54,404 bases of DNA, taken from Roseobacter sp. GTDB lineage: Bacteria; Pseudomonadota; Alphaproteobacteria; Rhodobacterales; Rhodobacteraceae. This document shows, piece after piece, positions 9,152-18,004 of the stretch (positions are counted from its first letter, which is position 1; every line of letters starts with the position of its first letter). The stretch is from positions 1-54,404 of the forward strand of contig JAHBAM020000008.1 of assembly GCA_018500125.2 (NCBI GenBank), read 5' to 3'. Below the pieces are notes generated by a model, which was not told the DNA's origin, searched no databases, and saw only the letters and a list, made by a program, of their open reading frames with translations. A program made the translations under genes and the position numbers.

Positions 9152-10714
9152 TTGGTAAATGTGAAACGTGCGGCTATTGGCGCTGCACTCGTGGTTATTG
9201 GTTCGCTACAGTCGCTTGATGCTCAAGACGTCACACTCACGTCGCGCGATAGATCTGTGCAGATTATTGGCGACCTTCTGGGGTTTGATGGTCAGTTCTA
9301 TCGGGTCGAAACGGAATATGGCGAGCTGACGGTTGATGGCTCGGGCGTGGACTGTGTTGGGCCGGGCTGTCCCAATTTGAAATCTTTTGTAGCTGATCTT
9401 GATATTTCCGGAGCGCCCGAAATCGGCCGTCTTTTGCTGCCCGCCCTGATCGAGGCCTTCGCCGCCGAAAACGGGCTGAAAACCGACCGCACAGCAGAAA
9501 GCGATGATAAATTTAGCATCACACTCACCCGCAAGACGGATAGCACCAAGCTCGCCCGGTTTTATATCCGTTTAAATTCAAGCGGCGAGGGTTTTGCCGA
9601 TCTGCTGGCCGACGAAACCGACATTGTGATGTCGACGCGCGAAATAACCGCGCAGGAGCGCAAACTTGCCCGCGAGGCGGGAATGGGCGATATGACACGT
9701 CTTGGGCGGGCGCGTGTTTTGGCTCTTGATGCGTTGGTTGCGATTGTTTCAAATCAAAATCCGGTTGAAGGTATCAGTGTTTTGCAACTTTCCAAAATTT
9801 ATTCCGGAAAGATTAACAACTGGAAAACCATCGGTCCGCAGGACGCAGAGATCACCCCCTATCTGCGAGACCTTGAAACCGGCGCCGGCGCTGTGGCCTT
9901 ACAGCGGCTCCTGCTTCAAGAGAGTCAGGCCGCCGCCAGCGCAACGCGCTTTTCGAGCGATAATTTTGATCTCTCCGAACGCGTGTCTATCGACCCATTC
10001 GGGATCGGGCTTGTTGGGCGTTCGGCAACGCTGGATGCCAAAATCCTCACGCTCACCGGACCATGCGGGCGCTCCTTGCGGCCCTCGCGCCGTAATGTAA
10101 AAACAGAGGATTACCCCCTGACAACTCCCTTGTTTTTATACCTTCCTGCCAGACGCTTGCCCAAAATCGCGCGCGACTTTTTGAGCTATACGCGTAGCCC
10201 TGCAGCTCAGTTTGTGATCCGGCGCGCAGGCTTTGTGGATCAGGCGCCCGAGGAAATCCCGATCGACTTTCAGGGCGACCGTTTGGCAAATGCGATTTCG
10301 GTTGCGGGGCAGGAAACCAGCCTTGCGATGACCCGCGAGATGATTGCGACGCTGCGCCAGATGCGCCGCTTGACCACTTCGTTCCGGTTTGAAGCCGGGT
10401 CTGTGCGCCTTGATGCGCAGTCCCGCTCGAATGTGGAGCAGCTTGCCGGCGCACTTGAGGCGGGGATATATGACGGAAAAACCATTGTTTTTGTGGGGTT
10501 TAGCGATGGCGACGGCGCTGCGGAGACCAATCTTGAAATCTCGCGGCGACGGGCGGATGTTGTGAAAAATGCGGTGCAAAAAGCGGCGGAAACCGCTGAT
10601 TTTTCGCAGCTTGAAATCAATGTTCTGGCCTATGGCGAGGCGATGCCTATGGCCTGCGATGACACCGAATGGGGGCGGCAGGTGAACCGCCGCGTCGAGG
10701 TCTGGATCCGCTAG
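9152..10714 (+). CDS. Periplasmic phosphate-binding-like (PstS-type) protein fused to an OmpA peptidoglycan-binding domain
   Basis: 520 residues with a signal peptide of about 24 residues ending SLDAQ. Residues about 80-370 resemble the PstS-like substrate-binding fold, including ISVLQLSKIYSGKINNW, a hallmark of phosphate-binding proteins. Residues about 400-520 form an OmpA C-terminal domain, with VGFSDGDGAAETN and the WGRQVNRRVEVW peptidoglycan-contact segment. A binding domain tethered to the cell wall suggests sensing or retention of a ligand rather than ABC uptake, and no permease genes are nearby. The start is TTG at 9152 with GAGAGG 5 nt upstream; GTG at 9161 is the alternative. It overlaps the end of radC by 4 nt, tail to tail. 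Confidence 0.8.
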   Translation: MVNVKRAAIGAALVVIGSLQSLDAQDVTLTSRDRSVQIIGDLLGFDGQFYRVETEYGELTVDGSGVDCVGPGCPNLKSFVADLDISGAPEIGRLLLPALIEAFAAENGLKTDRTAESDDKFSITLTRKTDSTKLARFYIRLNSSGEGFADLLADETDIVMSTREITAQERKLAREAGMGDMTRLGRARVLALDALVAIVSNQNPVEGISVLQLSKIYSGKINNWKTIGPQDAEITPYLRDLETGAGAVALQRLLLQESQAAASATRFSSDNFDLSERVSIDPFGIGLVGRSATLDAKILTLTGPCGRSLRPSRRNVKTEDYPLTTPLFLYLPARRLPKIARDFLSYTRSPAAQFVIRRAGFVDQAPEEIPIDFQGDRLANAISVAGQETSLAMTREMIATLRQMRRLTTSFRFEAGSVRLDAQSRSNVEQLAGALEAGIYDGKTIVFVGFSDGDGAAETNLEISRRRADVVKNAVQKAAETADFSQLEINVLAYGEAMPMACDDTEWGRQVNRRVEVWIR

Positions 10715-11475
10715 AGAAGGCCCGCCGCGCGGAAGCTCAGCTCTGTTGATTTGCCGATGATGAGATGGTCATGAAGCGTCAGTCCGAGGGCTTGTGCGGC
10801 GCGCTCGATTTGAGCCGTCATTGAAATATCTTCGGGCGAAGGCGTAGGATCGCCTGACGGGTGATTATGCACCAAAATCAAGGCACTGGCGTTTAGCTCC
10901 AGAGCGCGTTTCACGACTTCGCGGGGGTAAACCGGGACATGATCAACCGTGCCGGAGGCTTGTTCTTCGTCGGCGATGAGGGTGTTTTTTCGGTCTAGAA
11001 ACAGCACGCGAAACTGCTCGGTGTCGCGGTGGGCCATGGCGGTGTGGCAGTAGTCGATCAGGGCGTCCCAACTGGAGACAACAGGGCGCTGGAGGACGCG
11101 GGAGCGGGCGAGGCGTTGGGCGCTCGCGGCGACGATCTTCAGCTCACAGATAACCGCCTCGCCAACCCCGTTGACCTCGAGCAAACGCTCGGCAGGTGCG
11201 GATATTATCCCATTGAAATCATTGAATTTATCAAGGAGCAGCCGCGCGAGGGGCTTAACGTCGCGGCGGGGAATGGCGCGAAAGAGCACAAGCTCCAGAA
11301 GCTCGTAATCCGGCATCGCATCGGCCCCGCCAGAGAGAAAGCGGGCGCGCAGGCGCTGGCGGTGATCCGCGATATAGGAGGGCAGCTTACCCTTTGGAAT
11401 AGCCTGAGAAATTGTGACCTCATCGCATTCAAACAGGGGCAGGCTGGCCTCGGAAAACTGGTTACGCTTTGACAT
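10711..11475 (-). CDS. radC: RadC family JAB/JAMM-domain protein
   Basis: A 254-residue protein of the RadC family, historically tied to DNA repair although its biochemical role is unsettled. The N-terminal half carries helix-hairpin-helix-like sequence (about 85-110, including VNGVGEAV). The C-terminal half holds a complete JAMM metalloprotease-like motif: H203, H205, S213 and D216 within HNHPSGDPTPSPED. Its promoter region contains the GTGCAC triple repeat described below. It converges on the OmpA-fusion gene. Confidence 0.92.
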   Translation of the reverse strand: MSKRNQFSEASLPLFECDEVTISQAIPKGKLPSYIADHRQRLRARFLSGGADAMPDYELLELVLFRAIPRRDVKPLARLLLDKFNDFNGIISAPAERLLEVNGVGEAVICELKIVAASAQRLARSRVLQRPVVSSWDALIDYCHTAMAHRDTEQFRVLFLDRKNTLIADEEQASGTVDHVPVYPREVVKRALELNASALILVHNHPSGDPTPSPEDISMTAQIERAAQALGLTLHDHLIIGKSTELSFRAAGLL

Positions 11476-11549
11476 GAGAAAAGCCTGCCTGAGCAGGGTG
11501 AATAAGTGGTTAATTTTGTAAAGGTTAACGATTCGATTTTAAAAAATTA

Positions 11550-11591
11550 GGGGGGTGATATGCGTGCACAACCCGTGCACCATGCGTGCAC
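11550..11591. repeat. Triple GTGCAC element, copy 1 (upstream of radC)
   Basis: Six G residues and TGATATGC lead into three GTGCAC palindromes at 11564-11569, 11575-11580 and 11586-11591, spaced exactly 11 bp apart (5-nt spacers AACCC and CATGC). A second copy with the same leader, count and period lies at 47918-47960. Both copies are intergenic. The exact period, close to one DNA helical turn, suggests a protein-binding array or a dispersed intergenic repeat. This copy lies between the radC start and the dnaJ terminator. Confidence 0.75.
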
Positions 11592-11650
11592 CGCCTATTT
11601 GAAACGGCGCAAAAGAGCAGGTGTGAAGGCTGCGTGCGGTCCTTGTTAAC

Positions 11651-11683
11651 CAAAAAGTAAGGGCGCTGCTATAAGCGCGCCCT
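11651..11683 (-). terminator. Rho-independent terminator of dnaKJ
   Basis: A perfect 7-bp stem (AGGGCGC at 11660-11666, GCGCCCT at 11677-11683) is followed, for leftward transcripts, by TACTTTTTGG. It sits 24 nt beyond the dnaJ stop. Confidence 0.75.
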
Positions 11684-11706
11684 CACCAGTCGACCTGAGT
11701 CGAACG

Positions 11707-12855
11707 TTAACCCTTCATCGAGTCCCAAAAGCCTTTGACCGACTTGAAGAAGCTCTTGCTCTCGGGATTGTTGTCTTCGGACAGCTCTTCGAACTCCTTG
11801 AGCAGCTCTTTTTGCTTGCTCGTCAGATTGACAGGTGTCTCAACAGCCAATTCGATAAACATATCACCCGAGCCGCCCCCGCGCAGCGCCGGCATCCCTT
11901 TGGCGCGTAGGCGCATCTGGCGGCCAGACTGGGAGCCGGAGGGGATTTTGACACGCGAACGGCCACCGTCGATTGTCGGGACTTCGATGTCACCGCCGAG
12001 CGCGGCGGCGGCCATGCTCACCGGAACGCGACAGAAGAGATTAACCCCTTCCCGCTCGAAGATTTTGTGGGCTTCGACCTCTATGAAAATATAAAGATCG
12101 CCGGTTGGCCCGCCACGCATCCCGGCCTCGCCTTCGCCAGCGAGACGAATGCGCGTGCCTGTCTCGACCCCCGCAGGGATATTGACAGCGAGCGAGCGGT
12201 CTTTTTGAACGCGGCCCTGACCGTGGCATTTGCCACAGGGGTTTTTGATGGTTTGGCCAAGGCCCGAGCAGGTCGGGCAGGTGCGCTCGACCGTAAAGAA
12301 GCCCTGCTGCGCGCGGACCTTGCCCATGCCCGAACAGGTCGGGCAGGTGGTTGGCTCTGCGCCGCCTTCTGCGCCTGTGCCACTGCAGCCATCACAGGCG
12401 ACAGACGTTGGCACATTGATGGTTTTTTGCAGGCCGGAGAAGGCTTCTTCGAGTGAGACGCGCAGATTGTAACGCAGGTCCGCGCCACGCGCGGCGCGCT
12501 GACGTCCGCCGCCGCGCTGACCGCCCATGAAATCACCGAAGAGATCATCAAACACATCAGAGAAGGCAGACGAGAAGTCGCCTTGTCCGCCGCCCATACC
12601 CCCGCCGGGACGCCCGCCGCCCATGCCGCCCTCAAAGGCGGCGTGGCCGTAGCGGTCGTAGGCGGCCTTTTTGTCCGCATCCTTCAAGACCTCATAAGCC
12701 TCGCCCGCCTCTTTGAACTTGGCCTCGGAGTCGGGGTTGTCTGTATTGCGGTCGGGGTGCAGCTCTTTCGCTTTGGTGCGATAGGCCTTTTTTATTTCTT
12801 CGGCTGTGGCGCCTTTTGAGATGCCAAGCGTCTCGTAATAATCGCGTTTTGCCAT
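11707..12855 (-). CDS. dnaJ: Co-chaperone DnaJ (Hsp40)
   Basis: DnaJ delivers unfolded clients to DnaK and stimulates its ATPase. The 382-residue protein has an N-terminal J-domain with the HPD motif at 33-35, a Gly-rich linker (about 75-120), four CxxCxGxG-type zinc repeats (starting at [24 protein letters not shown] and CGKCHGQG), and C-terminal substrate-binding beta-domains. This is a full type I DnaJ. It is second in the dnaK-dnaJ operon, separated from dnaK by 76 nt that contain a hairpin. Confidence 0.99.
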   Translation of the reverse strand: MAKRDYYETLGISKGATAEEIKKAYRTKAKELHPDRNTDNPDSEAKFKEAGEAYEVLKDADKKAAYDRYGHAAFEGGMGGGRPGGGMGGGQGDFSSAFSDVFDDLFGDFMGGQRGGGRQRAARGADLRYNLRVSLEEAFSGLQKTINVPTSVACDGCSGTGAEGGAEPTTCPTCSGMGKVRAQQGFFTVERTCPTCSGLGQTIKNPCGKCHGQGRVQKDRSLAVNIPAGVETGTRIRLAGEGEAGMRGGPTGDLYIFIEVEAHKIFEREGVNLFCRVPVSMAAAALGGDIEVPTIDGGRSRVKIPSGSQSGRQMRLRAKGMPALRGGGSGDMFIELAVETPVNLTSKQKELLKEFEELSEDNNPESKSFFKSVKGFWDSMKG

Positions 12856-12884
12856 GGGTCATTACCCTTTCTGGAAACAAGCGA

Positions 12885-12909
12885 GGCCGATCCGGCGCGC
12901 GGACCGGCC
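12885..12909 (-). promoter_or_regulatory. Hairpin in the dnaK-dnaJ spacer
   Basis: Arms at 12885-12893 and 12901-12909 pair over 9 bp around a 7-nt loop; one position is a G-U wobble in the leftward transcript and the rest are Watson-Crick. There is no U-tract, so it is more likely an RNA processing or stability element that sets the dnaK:dnaJ ratio than a full terminator. Function is inferred from position. Confidence 0.5.
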
Positions 12910-12931
12910 CCTGCCAATCTTCCTTTGGCGC

Positions 12932-14845
12932 TTAGCTGCGCTTTTCGTCGCCAAGGTCTTCGAAGTCAGCATCGACGATATCATCATCGGCGCCGCCTTC
13001 ATCGGCCGCGTTAGGCATATCCTCGCCCGCTTCGGCCTGAGCCTTATAGATCGCTTCGCCCAGCTTCATGGCTGATTCTGTGACGTTTTGGATACCGGCT
13101 TTGAGCTTGTCTGCGGTCACGTCCTCTTTTTCGAGGTCATCGCGCAGAGCGGCAATAGACAGTTCGATCGCTTCGACTGTGGTTGGATCAACCTTGTCGG
13201 AATGCTCCTCCACCGACTTTTCTGTCGAGTGAATGAGGCTCTCGGCCTGATTGCGTGCTTCGACAAGCTCACGGCGCTCTTTATCGGCTTCGGCGTTTTC
13301 TTCGGCGTCTTTCACCATTTTCTCGATATCGGCATCAGAAAGACCGCCCGAGGCCTGGATGGTGATTTTCTGCTCTTTGCCTGTGCCTTTGTCAGCCGCG
13401 CCAACAGACACGATACCGTTTGCATCGATGTCAAATGTGACTTCGATTTGCGGCAGGCCACGCGGCGCTGGCGGGATGTTCTCGAGGTTGAACTGACCCA
13501 GCATCTTGTTGTCGGATGCCATTTCACGCTCGCCCTGGAAGACCCGAATTGTCACGGCGTTCTGGTTGTCTTCGGCTGTCGAGAAGATCTGCGACTTCTT
13601 CGTCGGGATCGTTGTGTTGCGATCGATCAGACGGGTGAAGACACCACCGAGTGTTTCGATGCCCAAGCTAAGCGGTGTCACGTCGAGCAGAACAACGTCT
13701 TTCACATCGCCCTGAAGAACGCCGGCCTGAATGGCCGCGCCCATGGCGACGACTTCATCAGGGTTTACGCCTTTGTGCGGCTCCTTGCCGAAGAACTTTG
13801 TCACTTCTTCGATCACTTTTGGCATACGTGTCATACCGCCAACGAGAACGACTTCGTCGATATCGTCTTTGGAGAGGCCCGCATCCTTGAGCGCTGCGGC
13901 GCAAGGCTTGAGAGAGTTTTTGATCAGGTCGCCGACGAGGCTCTCCAGCTTGGCGCGTGTCAGCTTCATGACCATGTGCAGCGGCGAGCCGTCTTTGCCC
14001 ATGGAGATAAACGGCTGGTTGATCTCGGTTTGTGAGGAGCTGGACAGCTCGATCTTGGCCTTTTCAGCGGCTTCCTTGAGGCGCTGGAGGGCCATTTTGT
14101 CTTTGGTCAGATCAACGCCGTTGTCTTTTTGGAACTGGTCCGCAAGGTATCCAACGATGCGCATATCAAAGTCTTCACCGCCGAGGAATGTGTCACCATT
14201 GGTGGATTTTACTTCAAAGAGGCCATCGTCGATTTCGAGGATGGTCACATCGAATGTGCCGCCACCAAGGTCATAGACGGCAATGGTCTGGGTTTCTTTT
14301 TTGTCCAGACCATAGGCCAGCGCGGCGGCTGTTGGCTCGTTGATGATCCGCAGGACTTCGAGGCCGGCGATTTTGCCGGCGTCTTTGGTCGCCTGACGCT
14401 GGGCATCGTTGAAATAGGCGGGAACCGTGATCACCGCTTGTGTCACATCTTCGCCAAGATAGCTCTCGGCGGTTTCTTTCATTTTGCCGAGGATGAAGGC
14501 AGAAATCTGGCTGGGCGAATATTTTTCGCCGCGCGCTTCGATCCACGCGTCGCCATTGCCGCCATTCACAACATTGAAAGGCATATGCTTTTTGTCTTTT
14601 GCGAGGTCCGCATCATCAAAGCGGCGGCCAATCAGACGCTTGACGCCAAAGACTGTGTTTTCAGGGTTGGTGACAGCCTGACGCTTGGCGGACTGGCCGA
14701 CGAGGCGCTCGTCTTCTGTGAAAGCAACGATGGAGGGCGTTGTGCGCGCGCCTTCGGAGTTTTCGATCACGCGGGCGGCAGAGCCGTCCATGATGGCGAT
14801 ACATGAGTTTGTGGTGCCGAGGTCAATACCAATGACTTTAGACAT
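12932..14845 (-). CDS. dnaK: Chaperone DnaK (Hsp70)
   Basis: DnaK is the ATP-dependent Hsp70 that binds exposed hydrophobic peptides. The 637-residue protein shows [11 protein letters not shown] at the N-terminus, the phosphate-2 signature [15 protein letters not shown], the [10 protein letters not shown] motif, a conserved [17 protein letters not shown] linker, the substrate-binding domain, and an acidic tail ending in a D/E-rich segment. Length is standard. It heads the dnaKJ operon with a matched RpoH-type promoter about 110 nt upstream and diverges from alkB. Confidence 0.99.
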   Translation of the reverse strand: MSKVIGIDLGTTNSCIAIMDGSAARVIENSEGARTTPSIVAFTEDERLVGQSAKRQAVTNPENTVFGVKRLIGRRFDDADLAKDKKHMPFNVVNGGNGDAWIEARGEKYSPSQISAFILGKMKETAESYLGEDVTQAVITVPAYFNDAQRQATKDAGKIAGLEVLRIINEPTAAALAYGLDKKETQTIAVYDLGGGTFDVTILEIDDGLFEVKSTNGDTFLGGEDFDMRIVGYLADQFQKDNGVDLTKDKMALQRLKEAAEKAKIELSSSSQTEINQPFISMGKDGSPLHMVMKLTRAKLESLVGDLIKNSLKPCAAALKDAGLSKDDIDEVVLVGGMTRMPKVIEEVTKFFGKEPHKGVNPDEVVAMGAAIQAGVLQGDVKDVVLLDVTPLSLGIETLGGVFTRLIDRNTTIPTKKSQIFSTAEDNQNAVTIRVFQGEREMASDNKMLGQFNLENIPPAPRGLPQIEVTFDIDANGIVSVGAADKGTGKEQKITIQASGGLSDADIEKMVKDAEENAEADKERRELVEARNQAESLIHSTEKSVEEHSDKVDPTTVEAIELSIAALRDDLEKEDVTADKLKAGIQNVTESAMKLGEAIYKAQAEAGEDMPNAADEGGADDDIVDADFEDLGDEKRS

Positions 14846-14957
14846 TTTTGATCCCTTCTACGTTAAGGCGATGTTGCGAGGTCAGACCCGTTACGGCATC
14901 TGCCCCCGATATGTTAGCTTGAACAGGACTATCCCGCTCAAGGGCTTCGGAGGGTAT

Positions 14958-14984
14958 ATAAGGAGCACAAAATGCCCCTGCAAG
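14958..14984 (-). promoter_or_regulatory. RpoH (sigma-32)-type heat-shock promoter of dnaK
   Basis: On the minus strand CTTG (14981-14984) and CTTAT (14958-14962) are separated by exactly 18 nt, and the -10 continues AT-ACC. This matches the alphaproteobacterial RpoH consensus as I know it (CTTG, 17-18 nt, CYTAT). Its position about 110 bp upstream of the dnaK ATG and the identity of the gene both support it. Confidence 0.75.
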
Positions 14985-15042
14985 CGCCGAGACAGAGAAG
15001 AATCGGCAAATTTAGCTGCTTTTAGCCCAGAAAGGTGGAAAC

Positions 15043-15657
15043 GTGGTAAATCTGGCTCATAAGATCGACCTGAACGGGGCCTTCCTTTATGGCGAAGCGC
15101 TGAGCCGGAGCGCGCAGGAGCGTCTTGTGGACGACATCCGCCAGATCGCCCGCGCCGCGCCGCTGTATGCGCCCGAGACGCCGCAGGGGCAGAAAATGAG
15201 CGTCAGGATGACGGCGGCGGGCAGGTTTGGCTGGGTCACAGACCGGCGCGGCTATCGGTATGAGGCGCGCCACCCGCGCGGGACGGCTTGGCCTGATATT
15301 CCCGAGAGCCTGCGGGCGATCTGGAGCGTGGTTGCGCCTGAGGCGCGGGCGCCGGAGTCTGCTCTGATCAATTTTTACGGCGAGGGGGCACGCATGGGGC
15401 TTCATCAGGACAAGGACGAGGCCGACTTTGGCCAGCCTGTTGTTTCGGTGAGTCTCGGGGATGAGGGGTTGTTCCGGATTGGCGGCACCGCGCGCGGCGG
15501 CAAGACGGCGTCGCACTGGCTCCGCTCGGGGGATGTGCTTGTGCTTGGCGAGGTGGCACGGCTGGCACATCATGGCGTCGACAAGATCCGCTATCGCTCA
15601 AGCACGCTATTGCCGGATGGCGGGCGGATCAATGTGACGATGCGGGTTGTGACCTGA
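15043..15657 (+). CDS. alkB: DNA repair dioxygenase AlkB
   Basis: AlkB is an Fe(II)/2-oxoglutarate dioxygenase that oxidatively removes methyl groups from 1-methyladenine and 3-methylcytosine. The 204-residue protein has all core residues: iron ligands H121, D123 and H177, and 2-oxoglutarate-binding R195 and R201 within GGRINVTMR. The start is GTG at 15043 behind AAAGGTGG. It diverges from dnaK and its 3' end overlaps the SH3-domain gene by 29 nt, tail to tail. Confidence 0.93.
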   Translation: MVNLAHKIDLNGAFLYGEALSRSAQERLVDDIRQIARAAPLYAPETPQGQKMSVRMTAAGRFGWVTDRRGYRYEARHPRGTAWPDIPESLRAIWSVVAPEARAPESALINFYGEGARMGLHQDKDEADFGQPVVSVSLGDEGLFRIGGTARGGKTASHWLRSGDVLVLGEVARLAHHGVDKIRYRSSTLLPDGGRINVTMRVVT

Positions 15658-16249
15658 GCGTGCAGCAGCCTGTCAGAAGTGTGGTGACGCCATCGGATGT
15701 GAGCAATAGATCAACCGAGAGGCCAAAGGCACGGTCGCTCATACCGTCGTTGCACTGCGCCCGCGTGATCACAGCGGAGAGGCCGGCTTCCGCGGCCTGA
15801 CCGCGCGTTCGAGCTGTTGCAAAGAACTTGCCGCTATAGCCCAGCGCTGTGTCGCGATCGACCGGCTCAAACCGGAGCGGCGTCCCCTCGGCCAGATTGA
15901 GAGTCATGTCGGCCGCATTGCGCAACTGCCAGAACGGCTCTGTCCCGAAACACCAGGCAGGATATCCATGCGGCGGCTGGACAGAAGCCGCAGCAAGATA
16001 TCGCATCGAGGCCCAACCCGACCGCTCGCCCGTATTGAGCAGGCCCCAGCCATCGCGGGCCTCGACCACTTCTACACCGGTCGCATCGGGCGGCAGAGCG
16101 CCAAGGATTGCAGAGGTGCTTTTTGGCTCGGCGCGCAGATTGAGCACATCTTCTGTGCCCACATCATAGACATCATAAAGCGCAGGCAACTCTTGGGCGT
16201 TTGCAGCTGTGGCACAAGCCAGAACCACAACAGCAAGACGGCGGATCAC
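15629..16249 (-). CDS. Exported SH3b-domain protein
   Basis: 206 residues with a signal peptide (VIRRLAVVVLACATAANA), a bacterial SH3 domain (about 28-85, with VLNLRAEPKSTSAILGAL and GWGLL), and a C-terminal domain opening with the CFGTEPFW motif seen in a poorly characterised envelope family. Bacterial SH3 domains usually bind cell-wall peptides. The GTG at 16249 overlaps the TGA of the ABC permease upstream (GTGA), and GGAGC lies about 8 nt before it, so the two genes are coupled. A start at 16351 would destroy the signal peptide. Confidence 0.8.
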   Translation of the reverse strand: MIRRLAVVVLACATAANAQELPALYDVYDVGTEDVLNLRAEPKSTSAILGALPPDATGVEVVEARDGWGLLNTGERSGWASMRYLAAASVQPPHGYPAWCFGTEPFWQLRNAADMTLNLAEGTPLRFEPVDRDTALGYSGKFFATARTRGQAAEAGLSAVITRAQCNDGMSDRAFGLSVDLLLTSDGVTTLLTGCCTLRSQPASSH

Positions 16250-17067
16250 CGGCGGGCGCTCCAAGACAGGCTTGCGTGGCGACGGGTATAAAACTCGCCC
16301 ATGAGACCCACCATAATCAGCACCAACCCCACCACGAAAGCATACTCCCAATGGGTATAGCGGGGGTTGTAATTGATGAAGGCAAAGCCGCGGGACTGGT
16401 CAATGATGTGAAACAGCGGGTTCCAGTCAAACATCGAGAGCATATAGCCGGGCAATGTATTGGCGACGAACATCTTGCCGGAGGCGATCATATTGGCGCG
16501 CTGGTAAATCAGCGTGAATGTGGCAACAAACCCCGGAAACCACGGCTTGATCGCGAGAAGCACCATCCCGACAGCGCAGCCAGTGAACCACGCCAGAAGG
16601 AGCATCCCCATCGCCGCGATCGGGCGGTCAATCGTGAAGCTCTGGACGGCCATATAATAGCCGAACAGAATGACGAAGGCCGAGAGAATTTGAAGATAGA
16701 GCGAGGACAGGGCCGAAGCGGCGATCGCGACGATTGTATTCATCGGGGCGTGCAGCATCATCGGAGACGACGGACCAGCAGCGCCAGACACCGCCCCCAC
16801 AGCCTTCACATGGGTCATGTAAAGGAAGATCCCTGTCATGATATAGACGAGAAAGTCGCCGCGCAAGGCCGCGCCGCGCAGGCCGAGAAGCGAGAACATG
16901 ATATAAAACGCCAGCACCATCACAGCCATTTGCATGAGATTGGTGACGAGTGACATGATCGCATTGCCATGCGAGGATCGGATGGAATGCACCACCGAAT
17001 GATAGATCAGCTCGAAGATAATGAGGGCCGAAGTGAGCGCCGACCTGCGCCGCCTAACCTGAAACAT
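16246..17067 (-). CDS. ABC-2 type permease, polysaccharide-export class
   Basis: A 273-residue integral membrane protein with about six hydrophobic segments and a cytoplasmic N-terminus (FQVRRRRSALTSALIIFELIYH) typical of KpsM/Wzm-type permeases, which export capsule or O-antigen. FNYNPRY-like sequence near the last extracytoplasmic loop (FAFINYNPRYTHWEYA) also fits that class. The partner ATPase gene is not adjacent; the next gene downstream is the SH3 protein and the gene upstream is divergent cysQ. Proximity to a glycan cluster suggests surface-polysaccharide export, but the ATPase must be elsewhere. Confidence 0.82.
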   Translation of the reverse strand: MFQVRRRRSALTSALIIFELIYHSVVHSIRSSHGNAIMSLVTNLMQMAVMVLAFYIMFSLLGLRGAALRGDFLVYIMTGIFLYMTHVKAVGAVSGAAGPSSPMMLHAPMNTIVAIAASALSSLYLQILSAFVILFGYYMAVQSFTIDRPIAAMGMLLLAWFTGCAVGMVLLAIKPWFPGFVATFTLIYQRANMIASGKMFVANTLPGYMLSMFDWNPLFHIIDQSRGFAFINYNPRYTHWEYAFVVGLVLIMVGLMGEFYTRRHASLSWSARR

Positions 17068-17184
17068 CTACTCTTTACCCCGCCTTTCGCGGTCTGTTTT
17101 AAACGCCAATTCTTGCCGAACCGTTACACACACACCATAAAGGCAATATGCGGCCTAAGCAACAAAACCGTGATCTGAGGCATA

Positions 17185-18003
17185 ATGAGTAAAGGACTGA
17201 CGCAAATGGACTACGAAAAGCTAACCCGGGTGATGCGCGAGCTGGCGCTTGTTGCGGGGGAAAAGATCATGGGAATCTATGGTCGTGATGATTTTGAGGT
17301 CAAGTCAAAGTCCGACGACAGCCCTGTCACCGAGGCCGACGAGGCGGCGGATGCACTTATCTCGGCGGGGCTGCGCGCGGCGTTTCCCGATGTGCTTCTG
17401 ATCACCGAAGAGCAAGCGGCGACGCATGATATGCAGGCGGATACTTTTTTGATTGTTGATCCGCTGGATGGCACCAAGGAATTTGTGCACCGACGCGGCG
17501 ATTTTACGGTCAATATCGCCTATGTGGAAAACGGCGTGCCAACCCGTGGGGTTGTCTATGCGCCCGCAAAAGGGCGGATGTTTTACACGCTGGCAGACGG
17601 CAGCGCTGTGGAAGAAGACGGGCCGTTCGAGACCGCCCGCCCCGGCACAACACGCGCGATCCGCGTGGCGGCGAGCGACAATGCGGCGCTTATGGTTGTC
17701 GCGTCAAAGTCGCACCGTGATCAGGCGACAGATGACTATATCCAGAAATACGCCGTAAAGGACAGCAAGAGCGCAGGCTCGAGCCTGAAGTTCTGTCTTG
17801 TGGCAACCGGCGAGGCCGACATCTACCCCCGCGTGGGCCGCACAATGGAGTGGGATACGGCGGCTGGCCATGCTGTGCTTCATGGGGCGGGGGGGAAGGT
17901 TGTTGTGTTTTCCACGCATGATCCGCTTGTTTACGGCAAAGAAGGCTATGCGAACCCGTTCTTCATTGCTTATTCCCCTTTTGTTGAGCTGAAGACGCCC
18001 TGA
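17185..18003 (+). CDS. cysQ: 3'(2'),5'-bisphosphate nucleotidase CysQ
   Basis: CysQ removes the 3'-phosphate from PAP (3'-phosphoadenosine 5'-phosphate), the by-product of PAPS-dependent reactions, and thereby relieves product inhibition of sulfotransferases. The 272-residue protein belongs to the inositol-monophosphatase superfamily and shows the metal-binding DPLDGTKEF motif (about 91-99), an upstream EE metal site (TEEQ) and WDTAAGHAVL near the C-terminus. Starts at 17185 (GAGG 4 nt upstream) and 17206 (AGGA 9 nt upstream) are both possible. It is the first gene of the glycan cluster that ends in a sulfotransferase-like gene. Confidence 0.93.
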   Translation: MSKGLTQMDYEKLTRVMRELALVAGEKIMGIYGRDDFEVKSKSDDSPVTEADEAADALISAGLRAAFPDVLLITEEQAATHDMQADTFLIVDPLDGTKEFVHRRGDFTVNIAYVENGVPTRGVVYAPAKGRMFYTLADGSAVEEDGPFETARPGTTRAIRVAASDNAALMVVASKSHRDQATDDYIQKYAVKDSKSAGSSLKFCLVATGEADIYPRVGRTMEWDTAAGHAVLHGAGGKVVVFSTHDPLVYGKEGYANPFFIAYSPFVELKTP

Positions 18004-18004
18004 T

